From: Flavobacterium sp. Sd200
GTDB taxonomy: Bacteria > Bacteroidota > Bacteroidia > Flavobacteriales > Flavobacteriaceae
NCBI RefSeq assembly: GCF_009826935.1
Contig: NZ_WUMN01000003.1
Span: 544,270-608,269 of the forward strand
Reading direction: 5' to 3'
DNA: 64,000 nt
Part shown: positions 50,153-59,522 of the stretch, piece after piece
Numbering within the stretch: the first letter of the stretch is position 1
How the letters are laid out: the number at the start of each line of letters is the position of its first letter
Program-made: the position numbers and the translations under genes
The notes under the pieces: model-generated
The model's database searches: none
What the model was told of the DNA's origin: nothing
The model's input: the letters and a program-made list of their open reading frames with translations, nothing else

Positions 50153-51583
50153 TTAAATCGCTTTTTTTAATCCCATTTTTTCGGCTTTTGCCATCATAAA
50201 TTCGTAGGCAGCCTTGTGGTCGTTGTGTATTTCGCCTTCCAGTATGGCTTCTTTAATGGCCTCTTTAAGTACACCAATTTCACGGCCCGGTTTAAGGTTA
50301 AAGATTTCCATGATCTCTTCGCCTGTAATTGGCGGCTGAAAATTGCGCACATGGTCGCGTTCTTCAACCTCTACAATTTTTTGACGTACGATCTTAAAGT
50401 TGTTATGGTATTTTTTAAACTTATTAGGGTTTTTGGTGGTTATGTCGGCTTCGCAAAGTGTCATTAGGCTTTCTACATCCTCTCCGGCATCAAATACCAG
50501 TCGGCGCACTGCCGAATCAGTCACAATATCCTGCGCAAGCACAATCGGGCGTGAGCTCAACATGACCATTTTAGAAACAAATTTCATTTTTTGGTTCAAT
50601 GGCATGTGCAGACGTTCAAACAATTTTTTAACCATTTTTCCACCCAAAAACTCATGTCCGTGGAATGTCCACCCCACTTTTTTACTGAATTTTTTGGTGG
50701 GTGCTTTTCCAATGTCATGCAGTAATGCGGCCCAGCGAAGCCAAACATCGTCGGTATTAGGAGCAATATTATCTACTACTTCCAGTGTGTGGAAAAAGTT
50801 ATCTTTATGCGTTTGCCCCTCAACTTCTTCAACACCTTGCAGTGCAGTAAGTTCGGGCAGTATTATGTGTAATAAACCTGTTTGGTGCAATAGTTTAAAC
50901 CCTACAGATGGCACAGGTGTAGAGAGAATTTTATTCAGTTCATCTACAATGCGCTCTCCGGTAATAATTTTAATACGCTCTTTATTACGTTCTATAGCTT
51001 TAAGCGATTCTTCTTCTATAGTGAAACCCAGTTGGGTTGCAAAACGAATGGCACGCATCATGCGTAACGGGTCGTCGCTATAAGTAATATCTGGATCCAA
51101 TGGCGTGCGGATTATTTTGTTCTTAAGATCTTCGACCCCGTTAAAAGGGTCCAGCAGTTCACCAAAATTATCGGCAGATAGCGACAGAGCCAGGGCATTT
51201 ATGGTAAAATCACGACGGTTTTGGTCGTCTTCCAGCGTGCCATTCTCTACAATAGGGTTACGGCTGTTTTTGTTATACGATTCTTTTCGGGCACCTACAA
51301 ATTCAATATCGATGTCCTCAAAGCGAAGCATGGCAGTGCCATAGGTTTTAAAAACCTGAACTTTAGGCTTATGAGGCAATAATGCCGATACTTTTTGGGC
51401 AAGGTCTATACCGCTGCCTACAGCTACAATATCTATATCTTTTTTAAAATCACGCTGCAATAAAAAATCGCGCACAAACCCGCCAATAACATAGCTGTTT
51501 ACGTTTAACTGAGTGGCAGCCTGCTTTGTAATTTCAAAAATGCGGTTTTGCAGGGCTTCTTTATATATGGTTTTGTTTTCCAT
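50153..51583 (-). CDS. cca: CCA tRNA nucleotidyltransferase, HD type
   Basis: A 476-residue class II nucleotidyltransferase. The catalytic DxD lies in GGFVRDFLLQRDFKKDIDIV, the head domain continues with RRDFTINALALSL and DDPLRMMRAIRFATQLGF, and a C-terminal HD domain shows LLHDIGKAPTKK. It adds or repairs the 3' CCA of tRNA. Its start overlaps the tsaC stop by one base (TAATG), so translation is coupled. Confidence 0.94.
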   Translation of the reverse strand: MENKTIYKEALQNRIFEITKQAATQLNVNSYVIGGFVRDFLLQRDFKKDIDIVAVGSGIDLAQKVSALLPHKPKVQVFKTYGTAMLRFEDIDIEFVGARKESYNKNSRNPIVENGTLEDDQNRRDFTINALALSLSADNFGELLDPFNGVEDLKNKIIRTPLDPDITYSDDPLRMMRAIRFATQLGFTIEEESLKAIERNKERIKIITGERIVDELNKILSTPVPSVGFKLLHQTGLLHIILPELTALQGVEEVEGQTHKDNFFHTLEVVDNIAPNTDDVWLRWAALLHDIGKAPTKKFSKKVGWTFHGHEFLGGKMVKKLFERLHMPLNQKMKFVSKMVMLSSRPIVLAQDIVTDSAVRRLVFDAGEDVESLMTLCEADITTKNPNKFKKYHNNFKIVRQKIVEVEERDHVRNFQPPITGEEIMEIFNLKPGREIGVLKEAIKEAILEGEIHNDHKAAYEFMMAKAEKMGLKKAI

Positions 51584-52158
51584 TAAGGTCGTATCACTTT
51601 TACCTGCAGGTTGTTGCCAATCTTTATTATAGTAGAAGGCTTTGCCGCAGTTTTTTCGTGATGCAAATTTACAATATAGTCTACGCCATCCAAAATATGG
51701 TGGTCTATTTCTTTAAACGAAGTTGGTGTGGGCTGCCCGCTAATGTTTGCCGATGTAGAAACCAGTGGCTTTTTCATGCGTTCCATGAGCTTAAAGCAAA
51801 AGGGCTCTTTAACCATACGTATGCCCAGTGTTTTGTCCAGGGCTATAATGTTTGGAGCTACGTTGCGCGGATTATCGAGTATGAGAGTGGTAGGTTTTTC
51901 AGACAGGTCCATTATCTGGAAGGCTACATCGGGAATTTCTTTAAAAACATTATAGAGTAAGCGGTCGCTGTTCATGAGCACTATCATGCTCTTGGTTTCT
52001 TCGCGTTGCTTTAAGGCGTATATTTTTTTAACAGCTTCAGGATTAGTGGCATCGCAGCCTATGCCCCAAACCGTATCGGTAGGATACAATATAATGCCAC
52101 CGTTTTTAATGGCTTCAAAAGCGTTGTGTACTTCGGTATTTATATCGGGTGTGTTCAT
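51583..52158 (-). CDS. tsaC: Threonylcarbamoyl-AMP synthase
   Basis: A 191-residue YrdC/Sua5 short form that makes threonylcarbamoyl-AMP for the t6A37 tRNA modification. The N-terminal signature [18 protein letters not shown], the KxR-type region [13 protein letters not shown], and [12 protein letters not shown] are all present. It overlaps cca (1 bp) and the upstream aminotransferase gene (4 bp, ATGA). It lacks the C-terminal Sua5 domain, as expected for TsaC. Confidence 0.95.
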   Translation of the reverse strand: MNTPDINTEVHNAFEAIKNGGIILYPTDTVWGIGCDATNPEAVKKIYALKQREETKSMIVLMNSDRLLYNVFKEIPDVAFQIMDLSEKPTTLILDNPRNVAPNIIALDKTLGIRMVKEPFCFKLMERMKKPLVSTSANISGQPTPTSFKEIDHHILDGVDYIVNLHHEKTAAKPSTIIKIGNNLQVKVIRP

Positions 52159-53258
52159 TTGTAATTGTTTAAGGTTGTTACCACTTTTTGTATTTCCTCA
52201 TCCGTAAGCACCGGGCTTATGGGCAGGCTCAATACCTCTTCGTGAATTTGTTGTGTTACAGGGAACGATAAATGGCTGAATTCTTTATATGCCACCTGCC
52301 TGTGTGGCGGTGTGGGGTAGTGTATCAGGGTTTGAATACCGTTCTGAGACAGATATTGCTGTAGCTTTTCCCTGTTCCTGGTACGTATAACAAACAAATG
52401 CCACACGTGCTGCTTGTCATTATCGGGCCATTGCGACGGTATAATTTCAGGGTTGTTAATGGCATCTGTATAAAAACGGGCTATTTGCCTGCGGCGTTCA
52501 TTTTCGTGGTCAAGGTATTTCAGCTTAACGTCAAGTACGGCCGCCTGAATTTCGTCCAGTCTTGAATTTAAGCCTTTATATTTATTTACATATTTTTCCT
52601 GGCTGCCATAATTGGCCAATGCGCGAATGGTTTGGGCCAAAACATGGTCGTTAGTGGTTACCGCTCCGGCATCTCCCAAGGCACCAAGGTTTTTGCCCGG
52701 ATAAAAGCTGAAACCTGCTGCATCGCCTAAATTTCCGGTTTTAATGCCCTGCCATTCGGCTCCTATGGCCTGTGCGTTGTCTTCAATAATTTTTAGGCTA
52801 TGTTTTTCAGCCAATTCCTTTAGCTGATTAGAAAATACTGCCTGCCCATACAAATGCACGATCATTATCGCTTTTGTTTTGATTGTAATGGCTTTTTCTA
52901 TCAGTGCGATATCTATGTTATAGTTGTCAATGTTAGGCTCAACAAAAACAGGGGTAAGGTTATTGTCTGTAATAGCCAGAATACTTGCTATGTAAGTATT
53001 GGCAGGTACAATAACTTCGTCGCCCGCCTGTAGAACTCCTAGCTCTAAATAGGCTTTAAATATCAGTCGGAGTGCATCAAGCCCGTTTGCAACGCCAATG
53101 GCATTTTTAGTGCCTATATATGCCGATAGGTTTTTCTCAAAACCTTTTACTTCATTGCCCAAAAGATACCATCCGCTGCGAAAGGTTTGCAGCAGCCGCT
53201 CCTCAATTTCCTGCTGGTGAAGCAGGTTTATTTTTTGCAGGTCGAGAAATTTTATCAT
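52155..53258 (-). CDS. DegT/DnrJ/EryC1-family sugar aminotransferase
   Basis: A 367-residue fold-type I PLP aminotransferase. The PLP lysine is in [17 protein letters not shown] and the phosphate-cup residues in [15 protein letters not shown]; the N-terminus begins [15 protein letters not shown]. Such enzymes aminate keto-sugar nucleotides for surface polysaccharides (FdtB or QdtB group). The 4-bp overlap with tsaC links it to housekeeping genes, yet its role fits the glycosyltransferases upstream at 53.4-61.4 kb. Confidence 0.9.
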   Translation of the reverse strand: MIKFLDLQKINLLHQQEIEERLLQTFRSGWYLLGNEVKGFEKNLSAYIGTKNAIGVANGLDALRLIFKAYLELGVLQAGDEVIVPANTYIASILAITDNNLTPVFVEPNIDNYNIDIALIEKAITIKTKAIMIVHLYGQAVFSNQLKELAEKHSLKIIEDNAQAIGAEWQGIKTGNLGDAAGFSFYPGKNLGALGDAGAVTTNDHVLAQTIRALANYGSQEKYVNKYKGLNSRLDEIQAAVLDVKLKYLDHENERRRQIARFYTDAINNPEIIPSQWPDNDKQHVWHLFVIRTRNREKLQQYLSQNGIQTLIHYPTPPHRQVAYKEFSHLSFPVTQQIHEEVLSLPISPVLTDEEIQKVVTTLNNYK

Positions 53259-53400
53259 GCTATAAAAGTAGTAAATACTGCTTAAACAAAAAGAGTTTTA
53301 CAAATGTTAAGACTTATAGAACAACATAGGGGTACTGAAATAGAAATCTCTATATTTGCCGTTTATAAATTTTGGTAGGGAGAGCGTAAAATAGTAAAGT

Positions 53401-53568
53401 ATGAGGATACCGTTTGTTAAAAAAATCAAATTAGTTTATGGAATTCACAGATATAATAAACATGTTAGTTCTGTGGGTACAAATTGCCAGTATAATATTG
53501 TTTATCGCGCCTGCACGCCGACATCAGAAATTTATTTGGATGAGGTTTTAAATACATTAAGTACTTAA
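53401..53568 (+). CDS. Small ORF coupled to a glycosyltransferase, 55 residues
   Basis: ATG at 53401 opens a 55-residue frame (MRIPFVKKIKLVYGIHRYNK at the start) ending TAA at 53566-53568, which overlaps the next gene's ATG by one base. A TATATTTG -7 box lies at 53351-53358. Basic N-terminal part, two cysteines, no hydrophobic segment. It could be a translated leader or the remnant of a larger acyltransferase-like gene. Short and unrecognised, so treated with caution. Confidence 0.45.
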   Translation: MRIPFVKKIKLVYGIHRYNKHVSSVGTNCQYNIVYRACTPTSEIYLDEVLNTLST

Positions 53569-54692
53569 TGAAAATACTGGCAGATCCTCAAATATTCAAT
53601 GCTCAGGTTTATGGTGGTATTTCGCGCCATTATACAGAAGTGTTCTCTGAACTCGATAAAAATACTGAAATAGAGATCAATATACCTGTATATGTTTCTA
53701 AAAACGAGTACCTAAAAGTAAGCAGGCTTTATAAAGAGCAACATAAGCGTTATGACGTTTTGTTCGGGCTCTTTTCTAAGTTGGGTATAAGCACCCGTAA
53801 AATGGTTAAAAAGTGGAATAATAAAAAAACTATTAAGGCTTTGCAGAAAAAGGATTATGACGTTTTTGCAGTAACTTATTATGATGCGTATTTTTTAGAA
53901 CATTTGCAAGGCAAACCTTTTGTGCTTACGGTTTATGATATGATACATGAGCTTTTTCCGCAGTATTTTAATGATGCAGCAGAAATCGCAGCAAATAAGC
54001 TGACACTAATGAAAAGAGCTGCGAGAATTATTGCTATTTCTCATAACACTAAAAATGATATCCTAAAAATCTATCCTGAAATTGAAGAGGACAAGATAGA
54101 GGTAATTTATCACGGAAATTCTATATTGCCACAGGTTAACAAGAGTATAGATGTTCCTGAAAACTATATTTTGTTTGTAGGAGTGAGGGACAATTATAAA
54201 AATTTTGAATTTTTGGTTCGCTCAGTTAAAGAACTGTTCGAGGCTGATGCGAGCCTGAAACTTATATGTGCCGGAGGTGGCAGTTTTAAGAAAAATGAAT
54301 TAGCATTGCTTGAAGAACTGAATCTTACAAATAGTGTTATGCAAAAGCGATTTGAAGACGACAGCGAGTTAGCCTTGTTGTATAAAAATGCAAAATGTTT
54401 TGTTTTTCCTTCAGAATATGAGGGTTTTGGAATACCGGTACTTGAAGCTATGGCCTGCGGATGCCCAATAGTTTTAACAAAAAACAGTTCTTTTCCTGAA
54501 GTTGCTGCCGAAGCAGGGATTTTTTTTGAGTTAGGTAATCAGGCAGACCTAAGGGAAAAGATAAGTTTGGTAGTTTACAACAAAGATGTAAGAGATCAGT
54601 ATATAGAAAAAGGATTAAGACATGTAGAACGGTTTACCTGGCAGGACACAGCGATAAAAACCTATGAGGTTTATCGTGCTGCTATGGGTTAG
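53568..54692 (+). CDS. GT4-family glycosyltransferase
   Basis: A 374-residue GT-B protein. N-terminal MKILADPQIFNAQVYGGISRHYTEVF, then the C-terminal nucleotide-sugar site VFPSEYEGFGIPVLEAMACGCP with the E-x7-E pair. The conserved region YILFVGVRDNYKNFE also fits GT4. It transfers a hexose or related sugar in surface-glycan assembly. Possibly coupled to the 55-residue ORF upstream. Confidence 0.92.
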   Translation: MKILADPQIFNAQVYGGISRHYTEVFSELDKNTEIEINIPVYVSKNEYLKVSRLYKEQHKRYDVLFGLFSKLGISTRKMVKKWNNKKTIKALQKKDYDVFAVTYYDAYFLEHLQGKPFVLTVYDMIHELFPQYFNDAAEIAANKLTLMKRAARIIAISHNTKNDILKIYPEIEEDKIEVIYHGNSILPQVNKSIDVPENYILFVGVRDNYKNFEFLVRSVKELFEADASLKLICAGGGSFKKNELALLEELNLTNSVMQKRFEDDSELALLYKNAKCFVFPSEYEGFGIPVLEAMACGCPIVLTKNSSFPEVAAEAGIFFELGNQADLREKISLVVYNKDVRDQYIEKGLRHVERFTWQDTAIKTYEVYRAAMG

Positions 54693-54729
54693 TAGTAAGG
54701 CTCTCAAGATAAATTTTATATAATATCAA

Positions 54730-55539
54730 ATGAAGTTTTCGGTAATTACAATAAATTATAATAATGCAGCAGGGTTAGAGAAAACCATTAAAAGTGTGGT
54801 GTCTCAAACCTATACTGAATTCGAGTTTATAATTATTGATGGAGGAAGTAATGATGGCAGCAAAGAGATTATAGAAAAGTACACCGATAAAATTTCATAT
54901 TGGGTAAGCGAAAAAGATAAAGGTGTTTACAATGCCATGAATAAAGGTATTAAGGCAGCTAAAGGTGATTTTGTAATATTTATGAATTCAGGCGATCTTT
55001 TTTTTAATCAGGCGGTGTTGCAGGCTACAGATACTGAAATTAATCAGGACTATGACATTTATTATGGCAACAATATTAAAAAAAGTCCAACATCAGAAAG
55101 ATTAAAAACCTATCCTGCCAAGCTTAGTTTTTCGTTTTTTTATTCCAGTTCTCTTAATCATCAGGCAGCCTTTATAAGGCGTTCGTTGTTTGATGAATTG
55201 TTTTATTATAACGAAGAATTTAAAATAGCTTCCGACTGGGAATTTTTTGCCTATGCCATTTGCCACAAGAACATCCCTTATAAATACCTTGACCAAACCA
55301 TTTGTGTTTATGATTTTACAGGTATATCAACAACGGCTTCAGATGTTTTTGCTAAGGAAAAAAAAGAAAGTATAAAAAAGTATTTTCCGGCTTTTGAAGA
55401 AGATTATATAGATATATCGTTGCTTACTTCTAAAAGGGTACAACAGGTTTTACATATACAAAAACACAAAGTTGCCTGGAAAGTACTTAAGAGCCTAATC
55501 TCTATAGTATTGCTTTTTGTTCCGCGTTCAAAAAAATAG
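54730..55539 (+). CDS. GT2-family glycosyltransferase
   Basis: A 269-residue GT-A protein: FSVITINYNNAAGLEKTIKS, IIDGGSNDGSKEII, and NAMNKGIKAAKGDFVIFMNSGDLF, the last with NSGD in place of a DxD, as in a known subgroup (WcaA-like). A catalytic acidic region SDWEFFAYAI lies near residue 180. Soluble N-terminus, mild hydrophobic C-terminal end. Follows the GT4 gene by 37 bp. Confidence 0.9.
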   Translation: MKFSVITINYNNAAGLEKTIKSVVSQTYTEFEFIIIDGGSNDGSKEIIEKYTDKISYWVSEKDKGVYNAMNKGIKAAKGDFVIFMNSGDLFFNQAVLQATDTEINQDYDIYYGNNIKKSPTSERLKTYPAKLSFSFFYSSSLNHQAAFIRRSLFDELFYYNEEFKIASDWEFFAYAICHKNIPYKYLDQTICVYDFTGISTTASDVFAKEKKESIKKYFPAFEEDYIDISLLTSKRVQQVLHIQKHKVAWKVLKSLISIVLLFVPRSKK

Positions 55540-55557
55540 GCCTATAGTACAAACGCT

Positions 55558-55586
55558 TTGTGTACAAATTAATTATAGTAACTTTG
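55558..55586 (+). promoter_or_regulatory. Internal promoter before the 297-residue transferase gene
   Basis: TTG (55558-55560), 18 bp, TAACTTTG (55579-55586), a near-consensus promoter 22 bp before the ATG at 55609. Confidence 0.65.
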
Positions 55587-55608
55587 CCTCATAAAACAAA
55601 ACAATGCT

Positions 55609-56502
55609 ATGAGAAAAATCCATGTTGGTTTTCTTTTGTCGTATGATTATGAAAAGCTTAAGCTTTCCATTCCGCCTGTTTATAAAGAGGCTGACAGGAT
55701 TTTTATAGCCGGGGATGAAAATTATTTAACATGGTCCGGTAATAAATTTGAAGTCGATCCTTCTTTTTTTGAATGGATAGAGGAGTTTGATACAGAAAAT
55801 AAGATAGAGTTTTACAGGGATAATTTTTACATACCCACTCTTACACCCATACAAAACGACACGCGCGAAAGACACATGCTGTCTTTAAAAATGGGTATTG
55901 GTAATTGGTTGGTGCAGGTAGACAGCGACGAATATTTTGTAGACTTTGTCGGTTTTGCAAAAGAACTGAGAAAACGAAATTCGTTTTTAGATGACCCTGA
56001 AAAAAATCCTGTACAAATATCGGGCTTTCATATAGACATTTATAAATATGTAGATGGAGGCATACTCTATGTAAAAAACACCTGCAAGGCACTTTTTGCT
56101 ACTAACTATCCTAACTATAAGCAGGCAAGACAAACCCGCGAAAGGATTATTTATACAGATGCTTTTACGTTTCACGAATCACTATCGCGTTCTGAAGCCG
56201 ATTTAGAGAACAAGATAAACAACTGGGGGCACCGTGATGAGGTTAATCCTGAGTTTTTATCGAAATGGAAAAGAGCCAATAAAGACAACTATCAGGAGAT
56301 AAAAGATGTTTTTTATCTTAACGGCACGCAGTGGAAAGAATTAGGCTACCTGCCCGTTACAAATATGGAAGACATAAAACGTCATTTTGCGCAAACTAAA
56401 GAAATGGAAATTTCTAAAACCTTTTTGCTTAAGAAAAATTTTGGGCAATGGTTTAAACACCTTTTTAAAGGAGGCAAACACGAATTTGAAAAATACTTTT
56501 AA
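55609..56502 (+). CDS. Putative GT-A glycosyltransferase
   Basis: A 297-residue soluble protein. IGNWLVQVDSDEYF around residue 105 is a DxD nucleotide-sugar site (DSDE), preceded by a GT2-like N-terminus (HVGFLLSYDYEKLKLSIP, ADRIFIAGDENYL). The family is not one I can name. It has its own promoter (55558-55586) and its 3' end overlaps the next minus-strand gene by 4 bp. Likely a glycan-side-branch enzyme. Confidence 0.7.
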   Translation: MRKIHVGFLLSYDYEKLKLSIPPVYKEADRIFIAGDENYLTWSGNKFEVDPSFFEWIEEFDTENKIEFYRDNFYIPTLTPIQNDTRERHMLSLKMGIGNWLVQVDSDEYFVDFVGFAKELRKRNSFLDDPEKNPVQISGFHIDIYKYVDGGILYVKNTCKALFATNYPNYKQARQTRERIIYTDAFTFHESLSRSEADLENKINNWGHRDEVNPEFLSKWKRANKDNYQEIKDVFYLNGTQWKELGYLPVTNMEDIKRHFAQTKEMEISKTFLLKKNFGQWFKHLFKGGKHEFEKYF

Positions 56503-57557
56503 CGATAAAGTTTTAAATATTCGGCTGCGGCTTTGTCCCAGCTAAAAAAATCGGCACGGCTCTTTATCTTTTCAAGATAAGGAGCCGGGTTGTTTTTAAA
56601 GGCTTCTAATTTTTGTGTAACCACATTACTCATATATTCAGGGTCAAAATCATTCCAGTAGAAAGCAGCGTCTCCACCCACTTCAGGTAATGATGTTTTA
56701 TCTGACAAAAAAACAGGCTTTTCAAATTTCATTGCCTCAATGGCAGGAAGGCCAAACCCCTCGCGTATCGACGGAAATAGAAAGGCTTCGCAGTTGGCCA
56801 TAAAATATTGCTTGCCTTCTTCGCTCACTTTGCCAGTTAAAAAAACACTGTTTTCTAAACCTTTAAGCTTAATATAGTCTTTTATATGCTGCCCGTAAGC
56901 TTTATCGTTTCCTCCCGAAATTACAAGGTTGTATCCCGGCATAACCTCCATCATTTTTACTAAGGCAAGAAAGTTCTTGCGCTCTATAAAATCGCCTATG
57001 CTGTAAAAAAAAGGTTTATCTAAGGGTATGTTTGGGGTGTAGTTTTTATAATCTACAAATTCAGATATGGGGTTGCCATTATAAATAACGGTTTCCTGTA
57101 CATTAGGGATGTCAAAATACTGATGGGTTTGTTGTCTTGCAAATTCAGATATGTAAGTAATAACATCTGCCCGTTTTATCTTTTCTTTCAACACAGCAAT
57201 GTTAGGGGCGGCATCTTTAGGACTTTGCTCTTCCATAAAGTTAACGTCGTGTATGGTAACAATATATTTGCCGGGCTGCCTGTAAGGCTCTACTTTAGTG
57301 TTTTGGTTGAGGCTGTGCCACACATCAAACTTTTTACGGATCCTTAAAAATGCATGGCGTTGCAGGCTGCTGTATTGGTGGTATTTAAAGGTGTTGCCAA
57401 ACTGCTCCTGTGCCTTTTTTACATCTTTAAGGTTCAGGTAAATGTCAAGATCACTGGTGGGCTGGTTTGCTATGGCTTTAATAAGTTCGTAGTTAAATGT
57501 ACCCAAACCACCGGCACGATTTTTCATGTTATGCGACTCCAGGAAAACAGACCTCAT
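56499..57557 (-). CDS. GT4-family glycosyltransferase
   Basis: A 352-residue GT-B enzyme: MRSVFLESHNMKNRAGGLGTF near the start, FYSIGDFIERKNF, LFPSIREGFGLPAIEAMKF with the E-x7-E pair. It is the only minus-strand gene inside the plus-strand transferase run and overlaps the preceding gene by 4 bp tail to tail. Confidence 0.92.
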   Translation of the reverse strand: MRSVFLESHNMKNRAGGLGTFNYELIKAIANQPTSDLDIYLNLKDVKKAQEQFGNTFKYHQYSSLQRHAFLRIRKKFDVWHSLNQNTKVEPYRQPGKYIVTIHDVNFMEEQSPKDAAPNIAVLKEKIKRADVITYISEFARQQTHQYFDIPNVQETVIYNGNPISEFVDYKNYTPNIPLDKPFFYSIGDFIERKNFLALVKMMEVMPGYNLVISGGNDKAYGQHIKDYIKLKGLENSVFLTGKVSEEGKQYFMANCEAFLFPSIREGFGLPAIEAMKFEKPVFLSDKTSLPEVGGDAAFYWNDFDPEYMSNVVTQKLEAFKNNPAPYLEKIKSRADFFSWDKAAAEYLKLYR

Positions 57558-57633
57558 GCTTTTTTTTTGGTAAAAATATCGATTAATTTAGATTAGCAAC
57601 CCTGTAATACTTATTTTTGTTCAAATTATTTTT

Positions 57634-58398
57634 ATGCAGTTTCGCATTCATCCCGATTTTAAAAACATAACGCAAAGCCTCATATCTGTTATTGATAACT
57701 TTAAAGAACAGGGTAAGGATTTTGTTATAGGTACCCGAAATATTATTAAAGAGTTTGAGGTAGAAGGTAACAACGTTATTGTAAAATCGTTTAAAATTCC
57801 TAATGCCCTTAACCGCATTATATATAGCTATTTCAGGAAATCTAAAGCGAGGCGTTCATATGAATATGCCATAAAGCTACAGGAAAAAGGCATAGGTACG
57901 CCACAGCCTTATGCTTATTTTGAAAACCGTGACGCCTTTGGGCTTAAAGACAGCTACTACATTAGCGAACATTTATTTGCCGACCTGACGTTTAGAGAGC
58001 TTGTTGAGGTTCCTGATTTTCCGGAGCACGATATTATATTGAGGCAGTTTACCCACTTTTGCTATATACTGCACGAAAAAGGGATTGAGTTTACAGACCA
58101 TTCTCCTGGCAACACGCTCATAAAGAAAACTGCACCGGGACAGTACAATTTTTATTTGGTAGACCTTAACCGCATGAATTTTCATGAACACATGAATTTT
58201 GACCTGCGTATGGAAAACCTGAAAAAATTAACTCCAAAAGAAGAAATGGTTGCTGTGATAAGCAATGAATATGCTAAATATTACAACAAGCCTGAGCAGG
58301 AAATTTTTAAAACGCTTTGGGATAAGACCTCCGAATTTCAGAGGAAGTTTTGGAGAAAGAGAGCATTGAAAAAGAAATTAAAGTTTAAAAAACCATAA
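57634..58398 (+). CDS. Kdo/WaaP-like lipopolysaccharide kinase
   Basis: A 254-residue eukaryotic-type-fold kinase of the InaA/KdkA/WaaP group. The ATP-contact Lys lies in NNVIVKSFKI (about residue 52), and the catalytic loop is ILHEKGIEFTDHSPGNTLI with Asp and Asn, followed by YLVDLNRM carrying the metal-binding Asp. The typical role is to phosphorylate Kdo or heptose of the LPS inner core. Surrounded by glycosyltransferases, consistent with core assembly. Confidence 0.86.
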   Translation: MQFRIHPDFKNITQSLISVIDNFKEQGKDFVIGTRNIIKEFEVEGNNVIVKSFKIPNALNRIIYSYFRKSKARRSYEYAIKLQEKGIGTPQPYAYFENRDAFGLKDSYYISEHLFADLTFRELVEVPDFPEHDIILRQFTHFCYILHEKGIEFTDHSPGNTLIKKTAPGQYNFYLVDLNRMNFHEHMNFDLRMENLKKLTPKEEMVAVISNEYAKYYNKPEQEIFKTLWDKTSEFQRKFWRKRALKKKLKFKKP

Positions 58399-58413
58399 TT
58401 TACAGACAGTACA

Positions 58414-59214
58414 ATGAAAGCATCTGTTATTATGAGCACTTATAATGCCGAAGCCTGGCTTGAAAAAGTTATATGGGGCTTTAGCGTGCAAACCGAACAG
58501 GATTTTGAAATTATTATTGCCGATGATGGTTCGGGGCCTAAAACAAAAGAGTTGTTAGACAGGCTGCGTGCCGAAATTAATATGCCGCTGGTTCATGTAT
58601 GGCAGGAAGACAACGGTTTCCAAAAAACACAGATACTGAATAAAGCTGTTGTAGCATCTGCATCTGACTACCTTATTTTTACTGATGGTGACTGTATTCC
58701 GCGTGCCGATTTTGTAGCTACACATTTGCAACACAGGCAACAGGGATATTTTTTATCCGGCGGATATTTTAAGCTGCCGATGGATATTTCACAAGCCATA
58801 ACAAAAGAGGATATTGCTGCACAAAACTGTTTTGATGCAAAATGGCTAAAGGCAAATGGTTTTAAAGGTAGTACTTTGAAACTTACTGCCAGTGGTTTAA
58901 AAGCTAAATTACTAAACTTTTTTACGCCCACTAAAGCCACATGGAATGGGCATAACGCATCGGCATCAAAAAAAGACATTATAGAAGTAAATGGTTTTAA
59001 CCGCCAAATGCAGTATGGCGGCGAAGATCGCGAAATGGGGGAGAGGCTTTTTAATAAAGGATTAAAGGCTAAACAAATTAGGTACAGTGCTATTTGCGTG
59101 CACTTAGACCATGCCCGTGGTTACGTAAACCCTGAAATGTGGAAAAAGAATAATGAAATAAGAGAATATACCCGTAAAAATAAAGTTGTACGAACTGATA
59201 CAGGTATTGAATAA
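58414..59214 (+). CDS. GT2 glycosyltransferase with galactosyltransferase-like C-terminus
   Basis: A 266-residue GT-A protein. SVIMSTYNAEAWLEKVI and FEIIIADDGSG at the N-terminus, IFTDGDCIPRADFVATH with the DxD (about 90-95), and YGGEDREMGERLFNKGL in the C-terminal third, a galactosyltransferase-7C type motif. Follows the kinase by 15 bp, so co-transcribed. Confidence 0.92.
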   Translation: MKASVIMSTYNAEAWLEKVIWGFSVQTEQDFEIIIADDGSGPKTKELLDRLRAEINMPLVHVWQEDNGFQKTQILNKAVVASASDYLIFTDGDCIPRADFVATHLQHRQQGYFLSGGYFKLPMDISQAITKEDIAAQNCFDAKWLKANGFKGSTLKLTASGLKAKLLNFFTPTKATWNGHNASASKKDIIEVNGFNRQMQYGGEDREMGERLFNKGLKAKQIRYSAICVHLDHARGYVNPEMWKKNNEIREYTRKNKVVRTDTGIE

Positions 59215-59522
59215 CAGATACCAATCTGCAAGGTTTTTAAAGATACAGGTGTTCGGAAATAAGGGGCAGTCCAGCTCCGGTAGGAGCGACATGTTTATAG
59301 AAAAATGAACGGGATTTCTGTGAGCTTCGGAGAAGCGACATGTAAAAATAATATGTCGCCTCTCTGGGGCTTAAAAACCGCTCTTTTTCTTTGCTATAAA
59401 CATTCCGTCCCTCCGGGACTTACTTTCTGTACAAATGAAAAAAATACATCAATTATCTTCCGAACACCTATGGTTCTAAAACCTTTTAGGCTTAGATAAA
59501 AAACATTTAACCCAAGTTCAGG
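59215..59522. other. Intergenic region with repeats, convergent genes
   Basis: A 308-bp spacer between convergent transferase genes with no coding sequence I can support. It holds a repeat element at 59274-59425 (next entry) and AT-rich flanks. Confidence 0.6.
59274..59425. repeat. GGAGCGACATGT-type interspersed repeat
   Basis: GCTCCGGTAGGAGCGACATG (59274-59293) and GCTTCGGAGAAGCGACATG (59324-59342) are direct copies with changes; the inverse ATATGTCGCCTCTCTGGGGC (59351-59370) closes a hairpin. A short inverted pair GTCCCTCCGGGAC sits at 59407-59419. This class of repeat is known to scatter through Bacteroidota genomes; the copy here is degenerate. Confidence 0.7.
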
